A stretch of DNA of 64,000 nucleotides, taken from Dyella_B nitratireducens (GTDB lineage: Bacteria > Pseudomonadota > Gammaproteobacteria > Xanthomonadales > Rhodanobacteraceae). The DNA lies in contig NZ_CP064032.1 in the NCBI RefSeq assembly GCF_049532905.1, positions 2,356,001 to 2,420,000 on the forward strand, in the 5' to 3' direction. Shown piece by piece: positions 27,801 to 37,274 of this stretch. Under the pieces are notes generated by a model. It ran no database searches, was not told where the DNA came from, and saw nothing but the letters and a program-made list of their open reading frames with translations. The translations under genes and the position numbers were made by a program. Numbering within the stretch: the first letter of the stretch is position 1; each line of letters begins with the position of its first letter.

Positions 27801-27831
27801 GCCAGGCATCCACAAAACGCAGATGCCTGGC
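27801..27831 (-). terminator. Hairpin after greA
   Basis: GCCAGGCAT and ATGCCTGGC form a perfect 9-base stem five bases past the greA stop. No T run follows on the minus strand, so it may be a weak or Rho-assisted terminator. Confidence 0.45.
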
Positions 27832-27836
27832 TTGGC

Positions 27837-28313
27837 TCATTCGTAGCTGACGCCGGTAATTTCGTAACGCTTCACACCATTCGGCGCTGTGAACTCGAAA
27901 CTGTCGCCTTCACTCTTGCCAATCAACGCACGCGCAATGGGCGAGGATACGGCGATAAGGGCTTGCTTGATGTCGGCTTCCAGGTCGCCAACGATCTGGT
28001 ACTTCACCGCCTCGCCGCTTTCCTCGTCCTCAAGCTCCACGATCGCGCCGAACACGATCTTAGTACCCGGATTCAGACGCGATACGTCGATCACCTCTGC
28101 CGTGGAGAGCGCCGCTTCAAGTTCCTTGATGCGGCCTTCGATAAAGCTCTGCTGCTCGCGCGCCGCGTGATACTCGGCGTTTTCCTTCAGATCGCCATGC
28201 GCACGTGCTTCGGCAATAGCCGCGATGATCTTGGGACGCTCAACCGATTTCAGGCGTTCCAACTCGGCGCGCAGACGCTCGGAACCTGCCTTGGTAATGG
28301 GTGCGCGACTCAT
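27837..28313 (-). CDS. greA: Transcription elongation factor GreA
   Basis: A 158-residue protein with the N-terminal coiled coil (RLRAELERLKSVERPKIIAAI, with EARAHGDLKENAEYHAAREQ forming the acidic tip) and a C-terminal FKBP-like domain (SPIARALIGKSEGDSFEF). It enters the RNA polymerase secondary channel and triggers cleavage of backtracked RNA. Its ATG overlaps the carB stop by four bases (ATGA), the common carA-carB-greA arrangement. Confidence 0.96.
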   Translation of the reverse strand: MSRAPITKAGSERLRAELERLKSVERPKIIAAIAEARAHGDLKENAEYHAAREQQSFIEGRIKELEAALSTAEVIDVSRLNPGTKIVFGAIVELEDEESGEAVKYQIVGDLEADIKQALIAVSSPIARALIGKSEGDSFEFTAPNGVKRYEITGVSYE

Positions 28314-31300
28314 GCGTTCAGCTCCTTGTGTAGTTCTTGAAGGCTGTGTACCTCACCACTGTCGTGGTAATCCAGTGAATGCACCAGTGCACGCGCGCCT
28401 GCAACCGTCGTGGAATAGGTGACACGATGCTGCAGGGCTTCGCGCCGGATCGAGAATGAGTCAGCAATCGCCTGCTTACCTTCAGTGGTGTTGACGATAT
28501 AGACGATCTCACCGTTCTTGATCAGGTCGACGATATGAGGGCGACCTTCAAGCACCTTGTTGATGCGCTCACAGATCACGCCATGCGAAGTGAGATAGCT
28601 TGCGGTACCGGCCGTAGCGACCAGTGTAAAGCCACGCGTAGCGATATCTGCGGCGATCGGCAACAGGCGATCCTTGTCGGCATCACGCACGGACACGAAT
28701 ACTTTGCCCCGCGGTGGCGTCTTGATACCGGCCGCATCGTGGCCGCGTGCGAACGCAGCGCCGAAGCTGCGGCCCACACCCATCACTTCGCCGGTGGAGC
28801 GCATTTCGGGGCCGAGAATCGGATCGACGTTCTGGAACTTCAAGAACGGAAAGATCGCTTCCTTCACCGAGTAATAACCCGGAATAACCTCGCGTGTAGC
28901 GCCCTGCTCTTCCAACGTGCGGCCGGCCATGCAGCGTGCGGCAATCTTGGCAAGCGCCACGCCGGTAGCCTTGGACACGAAGGGTACGGTGCGCGAGGCA
29001 CGTGGATTCACTTCCAGGATGAACACCGTATCGCCCTGAATCGCAAACTGCGTGTTCATCAGGCCGATCACTTTCAGCTCTTTCGCCATCAGGCCAACCT
29101 GGCGACGCAGTTCGTTCTGGATCGCGGGCGACAGCGAGTACGGCGGCAGCGAGCAAGACGAATCGCCCGAGTGCACGCCGGCTTCTTCGATGTGCTCCAT
29201 GATGCCGCCAACCAGCACGTTGCCGTCGCAGTCGGCGATAACGTCCACGTCCACTTCCACCGCATGATCGAGAAAGCGGTCGAGCAGCACCGGCGAATCG
29301 TTCGACACCTGCACGGCTTCGCGGATATAGCGCGACAGGTCCGCGTCGTCGTACACCACTTCCATCGCACGGCCACCCAGCACGTAGCTGGGACGCACCA
29401 CTAACGGATAGCCGATCTCGCGCGCCAGCGCCAAGGCCTCATCGGCATTGCGCGCAGTGCGGTTCGGCGGCTGCGTGAGGCCAAGCTTGGCGATCATCTG
29501 CTGGAAGCGCGCGCGGTCTTCGGCCAAGTCGATCGAATCCGGCGTGGTGCCGATGATCGGTGCGCCGGCAGCTTCCAGCGCGCGCGCAAGCTTCAGTGGC
29601 GTCTGGCCACCGTACTGCACAATCACGCCCTTCGGCTTTTCCAGATCGACGATTTCCAGCACGTCTTCGAGCGTGAGCGGCTCGAAGTACAAGCGATCCG
29701 ACGTGTCGTAGTCGGTGGAGACGGTCTCCGGGTTGCAGTTGACCATGATGGTCTCGAACCCGTCCTCGCGCAGCGCCAATGCAGCGTGTACGCAGCAATA
29801 GTCGAATTCGATGCCTTGCCCGATGCGGTTCGGACCACCACCCAGCACTATGATCTTGTCGCGGCTGGTGGGATTGGCTTCGCACTCTTCCTCGTAGGTC
29901 GAGTACATGTATGCCGTAGTCGTCGCAAACTCGGCCGCGCAAGAGTCCACGCGCTTGTACACGGGGCGCACGCCCAGTGTGCGGCGCAGATGGCGGATCG
30001 CCGCCTCATCCGTGTTGGTGAGTTCTGCCAGGCGGGCATCGGCGAAACCGAGCCGCTTCAGCTCGCGCATGCGCGCGGCGTCAAGTGCGGTCAGGCCTTG
30101 CTCGCGCACTTCCTTCTCGGTCAACACGATGTCTTCGAACGCGGCAAGGAACCACGGGTCAACGTGGCTGAGATCGTGCACTTCTTCCAGCGTAAGGCCG
30201 GCGCGGAATGCGTCGGCCAGGTGGAACACGCGATCCGGCCGCGGCTCGCGCAATTCACGCTTGAGCGTGGCCAGGCCTTCATCGCTGGCGATATCCAGGC
30301 CAGTGGGATTGAGACCGGTCTTGCCGATTTCCAAACCGCGTAGCGCCTTCTGCAGCGATTCGTGGAAGCTGCGCCCGATCGCCATCACTTCGCCCACTGA
30401 CTTCATCTGCGTAGTGAGGCGTGCGTCGGCTTGCGGGAATTTTTCAAAGGCAAACCGCGGGATCTTGGTAACCACATAATCGATAGTCGGCTCGAACGAA
30501 GCCGGCGTGAGACCGCCAGTGATGTCGTTCTTGAGCTCATCCAGCGTGTAACCCGCGGCCAGCTTCGCCGCGACCTTGGCAATCGGAAAACCGGTGGCCT
30601 TCGAAGCCAGCGCCGACGAACGCGACACGCGCGGATTCATCTCGATCACCACCACGCGACCGGTTTCGGCATTCACGCCGAACTGCACGTTGGAACCACC
30701 GGTATCGACGCCGATCTTGCGCAGCACCGCGATGGAGGCATCGCGCAGGCGCTGGTATTCCTTGTCGGTGAGCGTCTGCGCCGGGGCCACCGTAATGGAA
30801 TCGCCGGTGTGCACGCCCATTGGATCGAGATTCTCGATCGAGCACACGATGATGCAGTTGTCCGCCTTGTCGCGGACTACTTCCATCTCGAATTCCTTCC
30901 AGCCGAGCACGGACTCTTCCACCAGCACCTCGTGCACTGGCGAAAGCTCAAGACCACGCTTGACGATCTCTTCGAATTCCTCGCGGTTGTACGCGATACC
31001 GCCGCCGGAACCGCCGAGCGTGAAGCTAGGGCGGATGATGGTCGGATAGCCCACGGTGGCCTGAATTTCCACCGCCTGCTCGAACGACCTGGCCACCGCA
31101 GCGCGCGGGCATTCCAGGCCGATCTCGGCCATCGCCACGCGGAATAGCTCGCGGTCTTCGGCCATGCGGATGGCTTCACGCGAAGCGCCGATCAGCTCGA
31201 CGTTGTATTTCTCGAGCACGCCGTTGTCGGCAAGATCGAGCGCGCAGTTGAGACCGGTCTGGCCGCCCATGGTGGGCAGCACCGCATCCGGGCGCTCCTT

Positions 31301-31537
31301 GGCGATGATGCGTTCCACCGTCTGCCAGTTTATCGGCTCGATGTAGACAGCGTCGGCCATCTCCGGATCGGTCATGATCGTGGCCGGATTCGAGTTAACC
31401 AGGATCACCCGGTAACCCTCTTCGCGCAGCGCCTTGCACGCTTGTGCGCCAGAGTAGTCGAACTCGCAGGCCTGACCGATCACGATCGGGCCAGCGCCAA
31501 TAATCAGGATGCTCTTGATGTCGTTACGCTTGGGCAT
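28310..31537 (-). CDS. carB: Carbamoyl-phosphate synthase large subunit
   Basis: A 1075-residue enzyme with two tandem ATP-grasp halves. The first starts MPKRNDIKSILIIGAGPIVI and the second repeats IIVLGGGPNRIGQGIEFDYC near residue 560. The C-terminal MGS-like allosteric domain, after FVSVRDADKDRLLPIA, binds regulators such as UMP and ornithine. It uses ammonia channelled from CarA to make carbamoyl phosphate for pyrimidine and arginine synthesis. It follows carA by one base and overlaps greA. Confidence 0.97.
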   Translation of the reverse strand: MPKRNDIKSILIIGAGPIVIGQACEFDYSGAQACKALREEGYRVILVNSNPATIMTDPEMADAVYIEPINWQTVERIIAKERPDAVLPTMGGQTGLNCALDLADNGVLEKYNVELIGASREAIRMAEDRELFRVAMAEIGLECPRAAVARSFEQAVEIQATVGYPTIIRPSFTLGGSGGGIAYNREEFEEIVKRGLELSPVHEVLVEESVLGWKEFEMEVVRDKADNCIIVCSIENLDPMGVHTGDSITVAPAQTLTDKEYQRLRDASIAVLRKIGVDTGGSNVQFGVNAETGRVVVIEMNPRVSRSSALASKATGFPIAKVAAKLAAGYTLDELKNDITGGLTPASFEPTIDYVVTKIPRFAFEKFPQADARLTTQMKSVGEVMAIGRSFHESLQKALRGLEIGKTGLNPTGLDIASDEGLATLKRELREPRPDRVFHLADAFRAGLTLEEVHDLSHVDPWFLAAFEDIVLTEKEVREQGLTALDAARMRELKRLGFADARLAELTNTDEAAIRHLRRTLGVRPVYKRVDSCAAEFATTTAYMYSTYEEECEANPTSRDKIIVLGGGPNRIGQGIEFDYCCVHAALALREDGFETIMVNCNPETVSTDYDTSDRLYFEPLTLEDVLEIVDLEKPKGVIVQYGGQTPLKLARALEAAGAPIIGTTPDSIDLAEDRARFQQMIAKLGLTQPPNRTARNADEALALAREIGYPLVVRPSYVLGGRAMEVVYDDADLSRYIREAVQVSNDSPVLLDRFLDHAVEVDVDVIADCDGNVLVGGIMEHIEEAGVHSGDSSCSLPPYSLSPAIQNELRRQVGLMAKELKVIGLMNTQFAIQGDTVFILEVNPRASRTVPFVSKATGVALAKIAARCMAGRTLEEQGATREVIPGYYSVKEAIFPFLKFQNVDPILGPEMRSTGEVMGVGRSFGAAFARGHDAAGIKTPPRGKVFVSVRDADKDRLLPIAADIATRGFTLVATAGTASYLTSHGVICERINKVLEGRPHIVDLIKNGEIVYIVNTTEGKQAIADSFSIRREALQHRVTYSTTVAGARALVHSLDYHDSGEVHSLQELHKELNA

Positions 31538-31538
31538 C

Positions 31539-32666
31539 TCAGCGGGTCTCCTGCATCAACTTGGCAAAACGCTCGAACAAGTAACGAATATCGTGCGGAC
31601 CTGGACTCGCTTCCGGATGTCCCTGGAAGCAGAACGCGGGGCGGTCAGTCAGCGCGAAGCCTTGCAGCGAACCATCGAACAGCGAGGTGTGCGTGACCCG
31701 CACATTGGAAGGCAGCGTGGATGCATCCACCGCAAAACCATGGTTCTGCGAGGTGATCAGCACACGGCCGTCGTCATGATCCTTCACCGGATGGTTCGCG
31801 CCGTGATGGCCGAACTTCATCTTCATCGTCTTCGCACCAACGGCGGCGCCCATGATCTGGTGCCCCAGGCAGATACCGAACAGCGGAATTTCCTTGGCCA
31901 GGAATTCGCGCGTGGCAGCAATGGCGTAATCGCAGGCTGCCGGATCGCCGGGACCGTTGGAGAGGAACACGCCATCCGGATTCATGGCCAGCACGTCGGC
32001 AGCCGGCGTCTGCGCAGGCACCACCGTGATCTCGCAACCACGCTCCGCCAGCAGACGCAGAATGTTGCGCTTCACACCGTAGTCATAAGCCACCACGTTG
32101 AAACGCTTGTCCGTTTCATGGAACACGGTGCGGTCGAGGTCGTATACGCCCTCGTTCCAGTTGTACGGCTTGTCCACACTGACCACCTTGGCCAAGTCCA
32201 TGCCGTTCAAGCCGGGGAATGCGCGCGCCTTGGCGAGTGCCGCCTCGGCGTCGATCGATTCGCCAGCCACCAGGCAACCATTCTGTGCGCCCTTGTCACG
32301 CAGAATGCGCGTGAGCCGGCGCGTGTCAATGCCTGCGATGGCGACGATGCCATGGCGCTTCAAGTAATCGGGCAGGCTTTCGGTGCTGCGCCAGTTGCTG
32401 GGCCGGCGCGGTACGTCACGCACAATCAGGCCGGCGGTATGCACTTTGTCGGACTCGGCATCCACCTCGTTGCAGCCGGTGTTGCCGATGTGCGGATACG
32501 TAAGGGTAACGATCTGGCGAGCGTAGGAGGGATCAGTGAGGATTTCCTGATAACCCGTCATCGCCGTGTTGAAAACGACTTCGCCAACGGTTTCGCCAGT
32601 CGCACCTACGGAGTGGCCGTGGAATACGCTGCCGTCTTCGAGGGCAAGCAGAGCGGAATGAGGCAT
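31539..32666 (-). CDS. carA: Carbamoyl-phosphate synthase small (glutaminase) subunit
   Basis: A 375-residue class I glutamine amidotransferase. The N-terminal domain starts LLALEDGSVFHGHSVGATGE. The glutaminase domain has the nucleophile motif LFGICLGHQIMG and the His/Glu pair in FQGHPEASPGPHD. It releases ammonia from glutamine for CarB. First gene of the carA-carB-greA unit; the leader holds a large hairpin (32693-32731). Confidence 0.97.
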   Translation of the reverse strand: MPHSALLALEDGSVFHGHSVGATGETVGEVVFNTAMTGYQEILTDPSYARQIVTLTYPHIGNTGCNEVDAESDKVHTAGLIVRDVPRRPSNWRSTESLPDYLKRHGIVAIAGIDTRRLTRILRDKGAQNGCLVAGESIDAEAALAKARAFPGLNGMDLAKVVSVDKPYNWNEGVYDLDRTVFHETDKRFNVVAYDYGVKRNILRLLAERGCEITVVPAQTPAADVLAMNPDGVFLSNGPGDPAACDYAIAATREFLAKEIPLFGICLGHQIMGAAVGAKTMKMKFGHHGANHPVKDHDDGRVLITSQNHGFAVDASTLPSNVRVTHTSLFDGSLQGFALTDRPAFCFQGHPEASPGPHDIRYLFERFAKLMQETR

Positions 32667-32692
32667 GGAAGGGGCCGCCTTTTAGGTACAGC

Positions 32693-32731
32693 AAGGTCCG
32701 CAAGCCGCATCGAAGCAGGCTTGTGGACCTT
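32693..32731 (-). promoter_or_regulatory. Leader hairpin upstream of carA
   Basis: AAGGTCC-x-CAAGCC and its inverse GGCTTG-x-GGACCTT form a 14-base stem with one mismatch, about 30-65 bases upstream of the carA start. No T run follows on the minus strand, so it is not a standard terminator. It may shape the leader or affect initiation. Confidence 0.5.
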
Positions 32732-32887
32732 AGGTGAAGGAAAGTCTCGGGCGGGTTGAAATGATAGGCTTCGCGCGCCTTTCTGTCCACCCGAATGGAC
32801 CTCCCAAAACGGATAGTCATATGGCGCGCCGGCCGCACACTCGCGCTAGACTGCGCCGAGACTTAGCCAGGAAAGCTGCGAAATTCG

Positions 32888-33586
32888 ATGAACGCGACCG
32901 CCCTACTGCTGGACCCCGCACGACTCGATCGCCCGGACACCGACGTACGCCAGCAGCCGTTCCCGTTCATGATCGCGCACGGCCAACTGCCGGACGAAGC
33001 GCGCGGCGACCTGGAGCGGGATTTCCCCAAGTACAGCAGCGCCGGCTTCTTTCCCTATGACTCGACTGACTGCGGCCCTTCAGTCAACGCGCTTGTCGAG
33101 CAACTCACCACGCCCCAATTCGCCAGCGCCATCGGCCGTTATCTCGGCATCGAAAACCTTGGGCAGTATCCCACCCTGATAACGCTTTGCCGCGCCTTGA
33201 ACAAGCGCCACGGCACCATCCATACCGACAGCCGCTCCAAGGTCGCCACCGCCTTGCTCTATCTCAACACGCAATGGCCCGACACCAGCGATGGTTGCTT
33301 GCGCTTTCTCAACCGCGTGGACAACATCGACGATCTCGTCGCGCCCGAACTCAAGCCGCTCTATGGCGAATTTGCCGTATTCAAGCGCTGCGAGAATTCC
33401 TTCCACGGGCACCTGCCGTACGAAGGCGAGCGCCGTGTAATCCAAGTGGCTTGGCTCACCAGCGAAGAAGAAAAACTGCGCAAGACCAAGCGCGGAAAGT
33501 TCGCGCGCACGTTCAAGAAGCTGTTTGGTGTGCTCGATCGCAAGCTGGGGGCCGGACGCGATCGCAACGCGGCGCATCGGGACTGA
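32888..33586 (+). CDS. 2-oxoglutarate/Fe(II)-dependent oxygenase
   Basis: A 232-residue protein with the double-stranded beta-helix signature of 2OG oxygenases: HTD at residues 112-114, the distal His in ENSFHGHLPYEG (His173 or 175) and ERRVIQVAW with the 2OG-binding Arg. The N terminus has FPFMIAHGQLPDEARGDLER, as in prolyl-hydroxylase-like and SM-20 proteins. The C terminus is very basic (KLRKTKRGKFARTFKKLFGV). The substrate is unknown. It is the first of four same-strand genes; 32 bases separate it from the Lgt-like gene. Confidence 0.85.
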   Translation: MNATALLLDPARLDRPDTDVRQQPFPFMIAHGQLPDEARGDLERDFPKYSSAGFFPYDSTDCGPSVNALVEQLTTPQFASAIGRYLGIENLGQYPTLITLCRALNKRHGTIHTDSRSKVATALLYLNTQWPDTSDGCLRFLNRVDNIDDLVAPELKPLYGEFAVFKRCENSFHGHLPYEGERRVIQVAWLTSEEEKLRKTKRGKFARTFKKLFGVLDRKLGAGRDRNAAHRD

Positions 33587-33618
33587 CCGCGCCCATCACA
33601 CCAGCTGGACATGTCGAC

Positions 33619-34371
33619 ATGACGCCTGTCGCGCTGCATACCGTCTTCGAAACGCTGGCCTATGCAGCCGGTTTTCGCACCTTTCTGTGGACGCGCCAGC
33701 GTCTCGCGCCGAGTGCTTTCAATGACAAGGACGAAGTGGCGTGGATTGCAGTCGGCGCGATTGTCGGCGCCGCGTTGGGCGCCAAGCTTTCCTATTGGCT
33801 GGACGACCCGCTCACCGCGTTCCAGAACTTTCCCGACTGGCGCCATCTCTTGCAAGGCAAATCCATCATCGGCGCGCTGCTGGGCGGTCTGCTAGGCGTG
33901 GAACTGTGCAAGAGGATCACAGGCATCGGGCAATCCACGGGCGATGCATTCGTCCTCCCGCTGACCGTGGGTATGTGCATCGGCCGCATCGGATGCTATC
34001 TGGCCGGCTTGGATGATCACACCTACGGCATCCCTACTTCACTACCATGGGGCGTGGATTTCGGCGATGGCATCATGCGCCATCCCACACAGCTTTATGA
34101 AATCCTATTCCTCCTTGTGCAATACGCTTGTATTCATGCCCGCCGCAATGCGTTCGCGCAGCCGGGCGATCGCTTTCGCGCCTTCATGATCGGCTATCTC
34201 GGTTTCCGCCTGCTGGTGGAATTCATCAAGCCGGTGTTCTACGCCTACCCAGGCCATCTGTCCGGTCTGCAGCTACTTTGCGTTGCCGGCTTGCTCTACT
34301 ACCATCGGGACATTCCAAGGATCGCGAACGTTCTGTTGAAGGGGAGCAGCAGCGCATGGGTGCCAAGGTAA
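33619..34371 (+). CDS. Prolipoprotein diacylglyceryl transferase-like membrane protein
   Basis: A 250-residue protein with about seven membrane spans. It keeps parts of the Lgt pattern, GMCIGRIGCYLAGLDDHTYG and HPTQLYEILFLL, the latter equivalent to the HPxQLYE motif of Lgt. But the classical Lgt signature Asn-Phe-x-Asn-x-Glu is replaced by CYLAGLDD, so this is probably a paralogue, not the housekeeping enzyme. By family it should act on a lipid headgroup or a diacylglyceryl donor in the inner membrane. It overlaps the radical SAM gene by 16 bases, implying joint function. Confidence 0.8.
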   Translation: MTPVALHTVFETLAYAAGFRTFLWTRQRLAPSAFNDKDEVAWIAVGAIVGAALGAKLSYWLDDPLTAFQNFPDWRHLLQGKSIIGALLGGLLGVELCKRITGIGQSTGDAFVLPLTVGMCIGRIGCYLAGLDDHTYGIPTSLPWGVDFGDGIMRHPTQLYEILFLLVQYACIHARRNAFAQPGDRFRAFMIGYLGFRLLVEFIKPVFYAYPGHLSGLQLLCVAGLLYYHRDIPRIANVLLKGSSSAWVPR

Positions 34372-35792
34372 GGCCATACCTGTTTTACGACAGCGCCGTA
34401 TCCATCTGCAGCATCTGCTTGCGTCGGGTGGAGGCGAAGATTCTGATCAAGGACGAGCGCGTCTATCTGGAAAAATGGTGCATCCATCATGGCCGCGAAC
34501 GCGTGTTGATCGCGGATGATGCAGCGTACTACCGTCAATGCCGCGAGCTGTACATCAAGCCGCCGGAATTGCCCAAGCAATTCAACACCCCGCAGCACTA
34601 CGGTTGCCCGTATGACTGCGGACTGTGCCCGGAACACATGCAGCACTCGTGCCTCACCTTGGTAGAGGTCACCGATCACTGCAATCTGCGCTGCCCGATT
34701 TGCTATGCAGAAAGCGGCCCTCATCGACCCGGTTTCCGTGAGCTAGGCACGATCGAACGCATGCTCGACGCAGTGGTTGCCAATGAAGGCGAACCCGACG
34801 TCGTGCAGATCTCCGGCGGCGAACCAACCCTGCATCCGGATTTCTTCGCGATCCTCGACGCAGCACGGCAACGGCCGATTCGGCACCTGATGGTCAATAC
34901 CAACGGTCTGCGCATCGCGCAAGAGTCGGGATTTGCCGAACGTTTGGCCGGCTATCAGCCGGGTTTCGAACTCTATTTGCAATTCGATTCGCTGCGTGAC
35001 GAGGTGCACAAGGATTTACGTGGCGCAAAGCTACGTGACGTACGCTTGAAGGCGCTGGAGCAACTTAACCGCCACGACATTTCCACCACCCTGGTGGTCA
35101 CCGTCAAGAAGGGACTGAATGATGAGGAACTGGGCTCGATCATCGATTTCGCACTGACCCAACCCTGCGTGCGCGGTGTCACCTTCCAGCCCATCCAGGC
35201 TGCCGGACGCCTGGAAGGCTACGACAGCGGGCGTGACCGCCTGACCTTGAGCGAAGTTCGCCGCCGCATCCTCGACCAAAGCACGCTCTTCCGCCCCGAT
35301 GACCTGATCCCAGTACCTTGCAATCCGGACTGCCTGGCGATGGCCTATGCCTTGAAGCTGGAAAACCAAGTGCTGCCGCTGACGCGTTTCGTTTCACCCG
35401 AAACCCTGGTCAGCAAGGGACGCAACACCATCGTGGTCGAGCGTGACGAAGGACTGCGTGAACACATCTTCCAGCTATTCGCCACCAACCATTCGCCCGA
35501 ATCGCAAGCGTGCTCGCTGTCGGATCTACTGTGCTGCCTGCCGCAGATCCAGGCACCGGCATCGCTGAGCTATCGCAATGTGTTTCGTATCCTCATCATG
35601 CAGTTTATCGACGCGCACAGCTTCGACTTGCGCGCCGTGAAAAAATCCTGCGTGCATATTGCGCAGCCGGATGGGCGACTCATTCCGTTCGATACGTTCA
35701 ACCTGTTCTACCGCGACGACAAGGCGATGAAGCTGCAGGCGTTGCGCGCGGAAATCGACCAGACACATGCCATTGGGAGGGCTTCTGCATGA
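34356..35792 (+). CDS. Radical SAM protein, tetraether-synthase (Tes)-like
   Basis: A 478-residue protein. An N-terminal Cys-rich region holds C18-x2-C21, WCIHHGRE (C42) and GCPYDCGLCPEH (C84, C88, C91). The radical SAM motif is VTDHCNLRCPICYAESGP (C109, C113, C116). ISGGEPTLHPDFF binds SAM. The combination of a Cys/His N-terminal module, GCPxDCGLC and CNLxCPxCYA matches my recollection of the archaeal tetraether lipid synthase group and its bacterial relatives, which join lipid chains by C-C bonds. A lipid role is also hinted by the overlapping Lgt-like gene. Exact reaction unknown. Confidence 0.82.
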   Translation: MGAKVRPYLFYDSAVSICSICLRRVEAKILIKDERVYLEKWCIHHGRERVLIADDAAYYRQCRELYIKPPELPKQFNTPQHYGCPYDCGLCPEHMQHSCLTLVEVTDHCNLRCPICYAESGPHRPGFRELGTIERMLDAVVANEGEPDVVQISGGEPTLHPDFFAILDAARQRPIRHLMVNTNGLRIAQESGFAERLAGYQPGFELYLQFDSLRDEVHKDLRGAKLRDVRLKALEQLNRHDISTTLVVTVKKGLNDEELGSIIDFALTQPCVRGVTFQPIQAAGRLEGYDSGRDRLTLSEVRRRILDQSTLFRPDDLIPVPCNPDCLAMAYALKLENQVLPLTRFVSPETLVSKGRNTIVVERDEGLREHIFQLFATNHSPESQACSLSDLLCCLPQIQAPASLSYRNVFRILIMQFIDAHSFDLRAVKKSCVHIAQPDGRLIPFDTFNLFYRDDKAMKLQALRAEIDQTHAIGRASA

Positions 35793-36124
35793 GCGACCTA
35801 TACACGCCCCCGCCCAGTGCATTTCGTTCGAACGAACCACCCGAGGACAAAGGTTCGCTCGGTGCCGGAATCGGCCTTGCATGGGCGATTGCGGTGGTGG
35901 GAACGCCATTGTGCATAGCGATCGCTGCCGCACTGAATATCGGCCCCAATCGGCTCATTGTGACGGGCCTGCTGCCCTATTTGCTCATCGTCGCCCTGGC
36001 TATTCTTTCCTATCGGAAAGACAAGCCACGCATGGGTCACGGATTATTGCTTGGGTTGCTATCGATCTTTGCTGTCGGTTTGCTGCTTGTCGCCGCCTGT
36101 TTCGGCATGCTGTCCCATATCTAG
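35789..36124 (+). CDS. Small membrane protein of unknown function
   Basis: A 111-residue protein. After a soluble, Pro-rich head (MSDLYTPPPSAFRSNEPPED) come three hydrophobic spans (IGLAWAIAVVGTPLCIAIAA, LIVTGLLPYLLIVALAIL and LLLGLLSIFAVGLLLVAAC). The ATG overlaps the stop of the radical SAM gene (ATGA), so it belongs to that operon. No family is recognised; a role with the two lipid-type enzymes is inferred from position. Confidence 0.75.
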   Translation: MSDLYTPPPSAFRSNEPPEDKGSLGAGIGLAWAIAVVGTPLCIAIAAALNIGPNRLIVTGLLPYLLIVALAILSYRKDKPRMGHGLLLGLLSIFAVGLLLVAACFGMLSHI

Positions 36125-36202
36125 CACACGCCGGGGTGAACGGAAGGCCATTCACTACTGATGCCGCGCCATCAGGCAACATCGTTATAGATGTCGCGGC
36201 GC

Positions 36203-37204
36203 TCACAGAAAGCGCCAAACCGCGTAAACAGCAAACACCCCATAAAGCGCGCCCACGGAAATCAAGGCACGACCATCGACATTGCCTCGACGGAACAGCT
36301 GCCACAGGTAAATAATAGCCAGCATGGTCAGCAGACCTGACACCACCAGCGGCGCATCGAACAGCCAAGGTGTAGCGAAGATGGCTAGCGCACTGGGGAC
36401 GGTGGCTTGAATCATCATCGCGCCAGAGATGTTGGCGAGTGCCAGTCGCTCTTTGCCCTGGCGCACCCAAATCAGCGCGTTCATCGTTTCGGGCAATTCG
36501 GTGGCTACCGGACTCAGCACCAGCGCCACGAGATGCGGCGGTAGATGCATGGCCACACCAATGGCTTCTATCTGTGAAACGAAGATGTGTGAAGCTATCG
36601 CAATCACCAGTAGCGACAGCGCGGCCTGCAGCGATACCGCCAGCATGGAAGGCGTTGCCGCGCGGGACTGAAATTTCAACGGCTCCAGTTGCTCGTCATC
36701 GGATGCCTCGCTCTCATCCTTCAACTCGCGCCACACATAAAGTGCATACGCCAGCAGGAACAGCACACCCAGCCACGGCTTGAACGCGAAGGCAATCAAG
36801 CCGAGCGCGCACTTCATGACAAAGATCGACAGGAACCAAGCTTGATCACGCGACAATCGCGCATGCTCGACCTGCACGCGACCATCCACACGACCCAACC
36901 GGCTGCGATGGCACCACAACGCGACACCAACCACCGCGTAGGCAATCGTTGCGAGCACCAGTGGACCGCCCATCGCTGCGCCAACGCCGATATCGCGAAC
37001 TTCAGGAGTGCGCCCCGTGATCACGGCCATGAAGGTCACCGCACTTTCCGGCAACGCCGTGCCAAACGCCGCCAGCACAGTACCGGTGGCGGTTTCACCT
37101 AGATTGAGCTTTTTCCCCAGCCATTCGACGCTGTTGACGAAGTACTCGCAGGCCGCATAGATGGCTGCTGCAGAGAGCAGGAACAGCAGAGCTGTGATCA
37201 GCAT
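36203..37204 (-). CDS. Sodium/calcium-exchanger family (CaCA) cation exporter, probably Mn2+
   Basis: A 333-residue protein with about ten spans in two inverted halves. The two alpha-repeats are visible: NLGETATGTVLAAFGTALPE and LVALVLSPVATELPETMNAL, each with the conserved Pro-Glu. CaCA members exchange Ca2+, Na+, K+ or Mn2+. The gene is preceded on the same strand by a yybP-ykoY riboswitch, which senses Mn2+, so Mn2+ export is the best guess. The start MLITALLFLL follows that element; the longer frame to 37354 runs through the riboswitch and is rejected. Confidence 0.88.
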   Translation of the reverse strand: MLITALLFLLSAAAIYAACEYFVNSVEWLGKKLNLGETATGTVLAAFGTALPESAVTFMAVITGRTPEVRDIGVGAAMGGPLVLATIAYAVVGVALWCHRSRLGRVDGRVQVEHARLSRDQAWFLSIFVMKCALGLIAFAFKPWLGVLFLLAYALYVWRELKDESEASDDEQLEPLKFQSRAATPSMLAVSLQAALSLLVIAIASHIFVSQIEAIGVAMHLPPHLVALVLSPVATELPETMNALIWVRQGKERLALANISGAMMIQATVPSALAIFATPWLFDAPLVVSGLLTMLAIIYLWQLFRRGNVDGRALISVGALYGVFAVYAVWRFL

Positions 37205-37214
37205 GAGGTATTCC

Positions 37215-37266
37215 GGGCCGGGCGAGCGAAAACCGATGGCGCACGCACGTCGCTCGCCCGGCCGGG
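37215..37266 (-). promoter_or_regulatory. Expression-platform hairpin ahead of the cation exporter
   Basis: CCGGCCGGGCGAGCGAC and its inverse CGCTCGCCCGGCCCGG form a long GC-rich stem that ends about 10 bases before the exporter ATG, without a following T run. It lies directly after the riboswitch aptamer, so it may control ribosome access. Confidence 0.6.
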
Positions 37267-37274
37267 GTAAGCGC

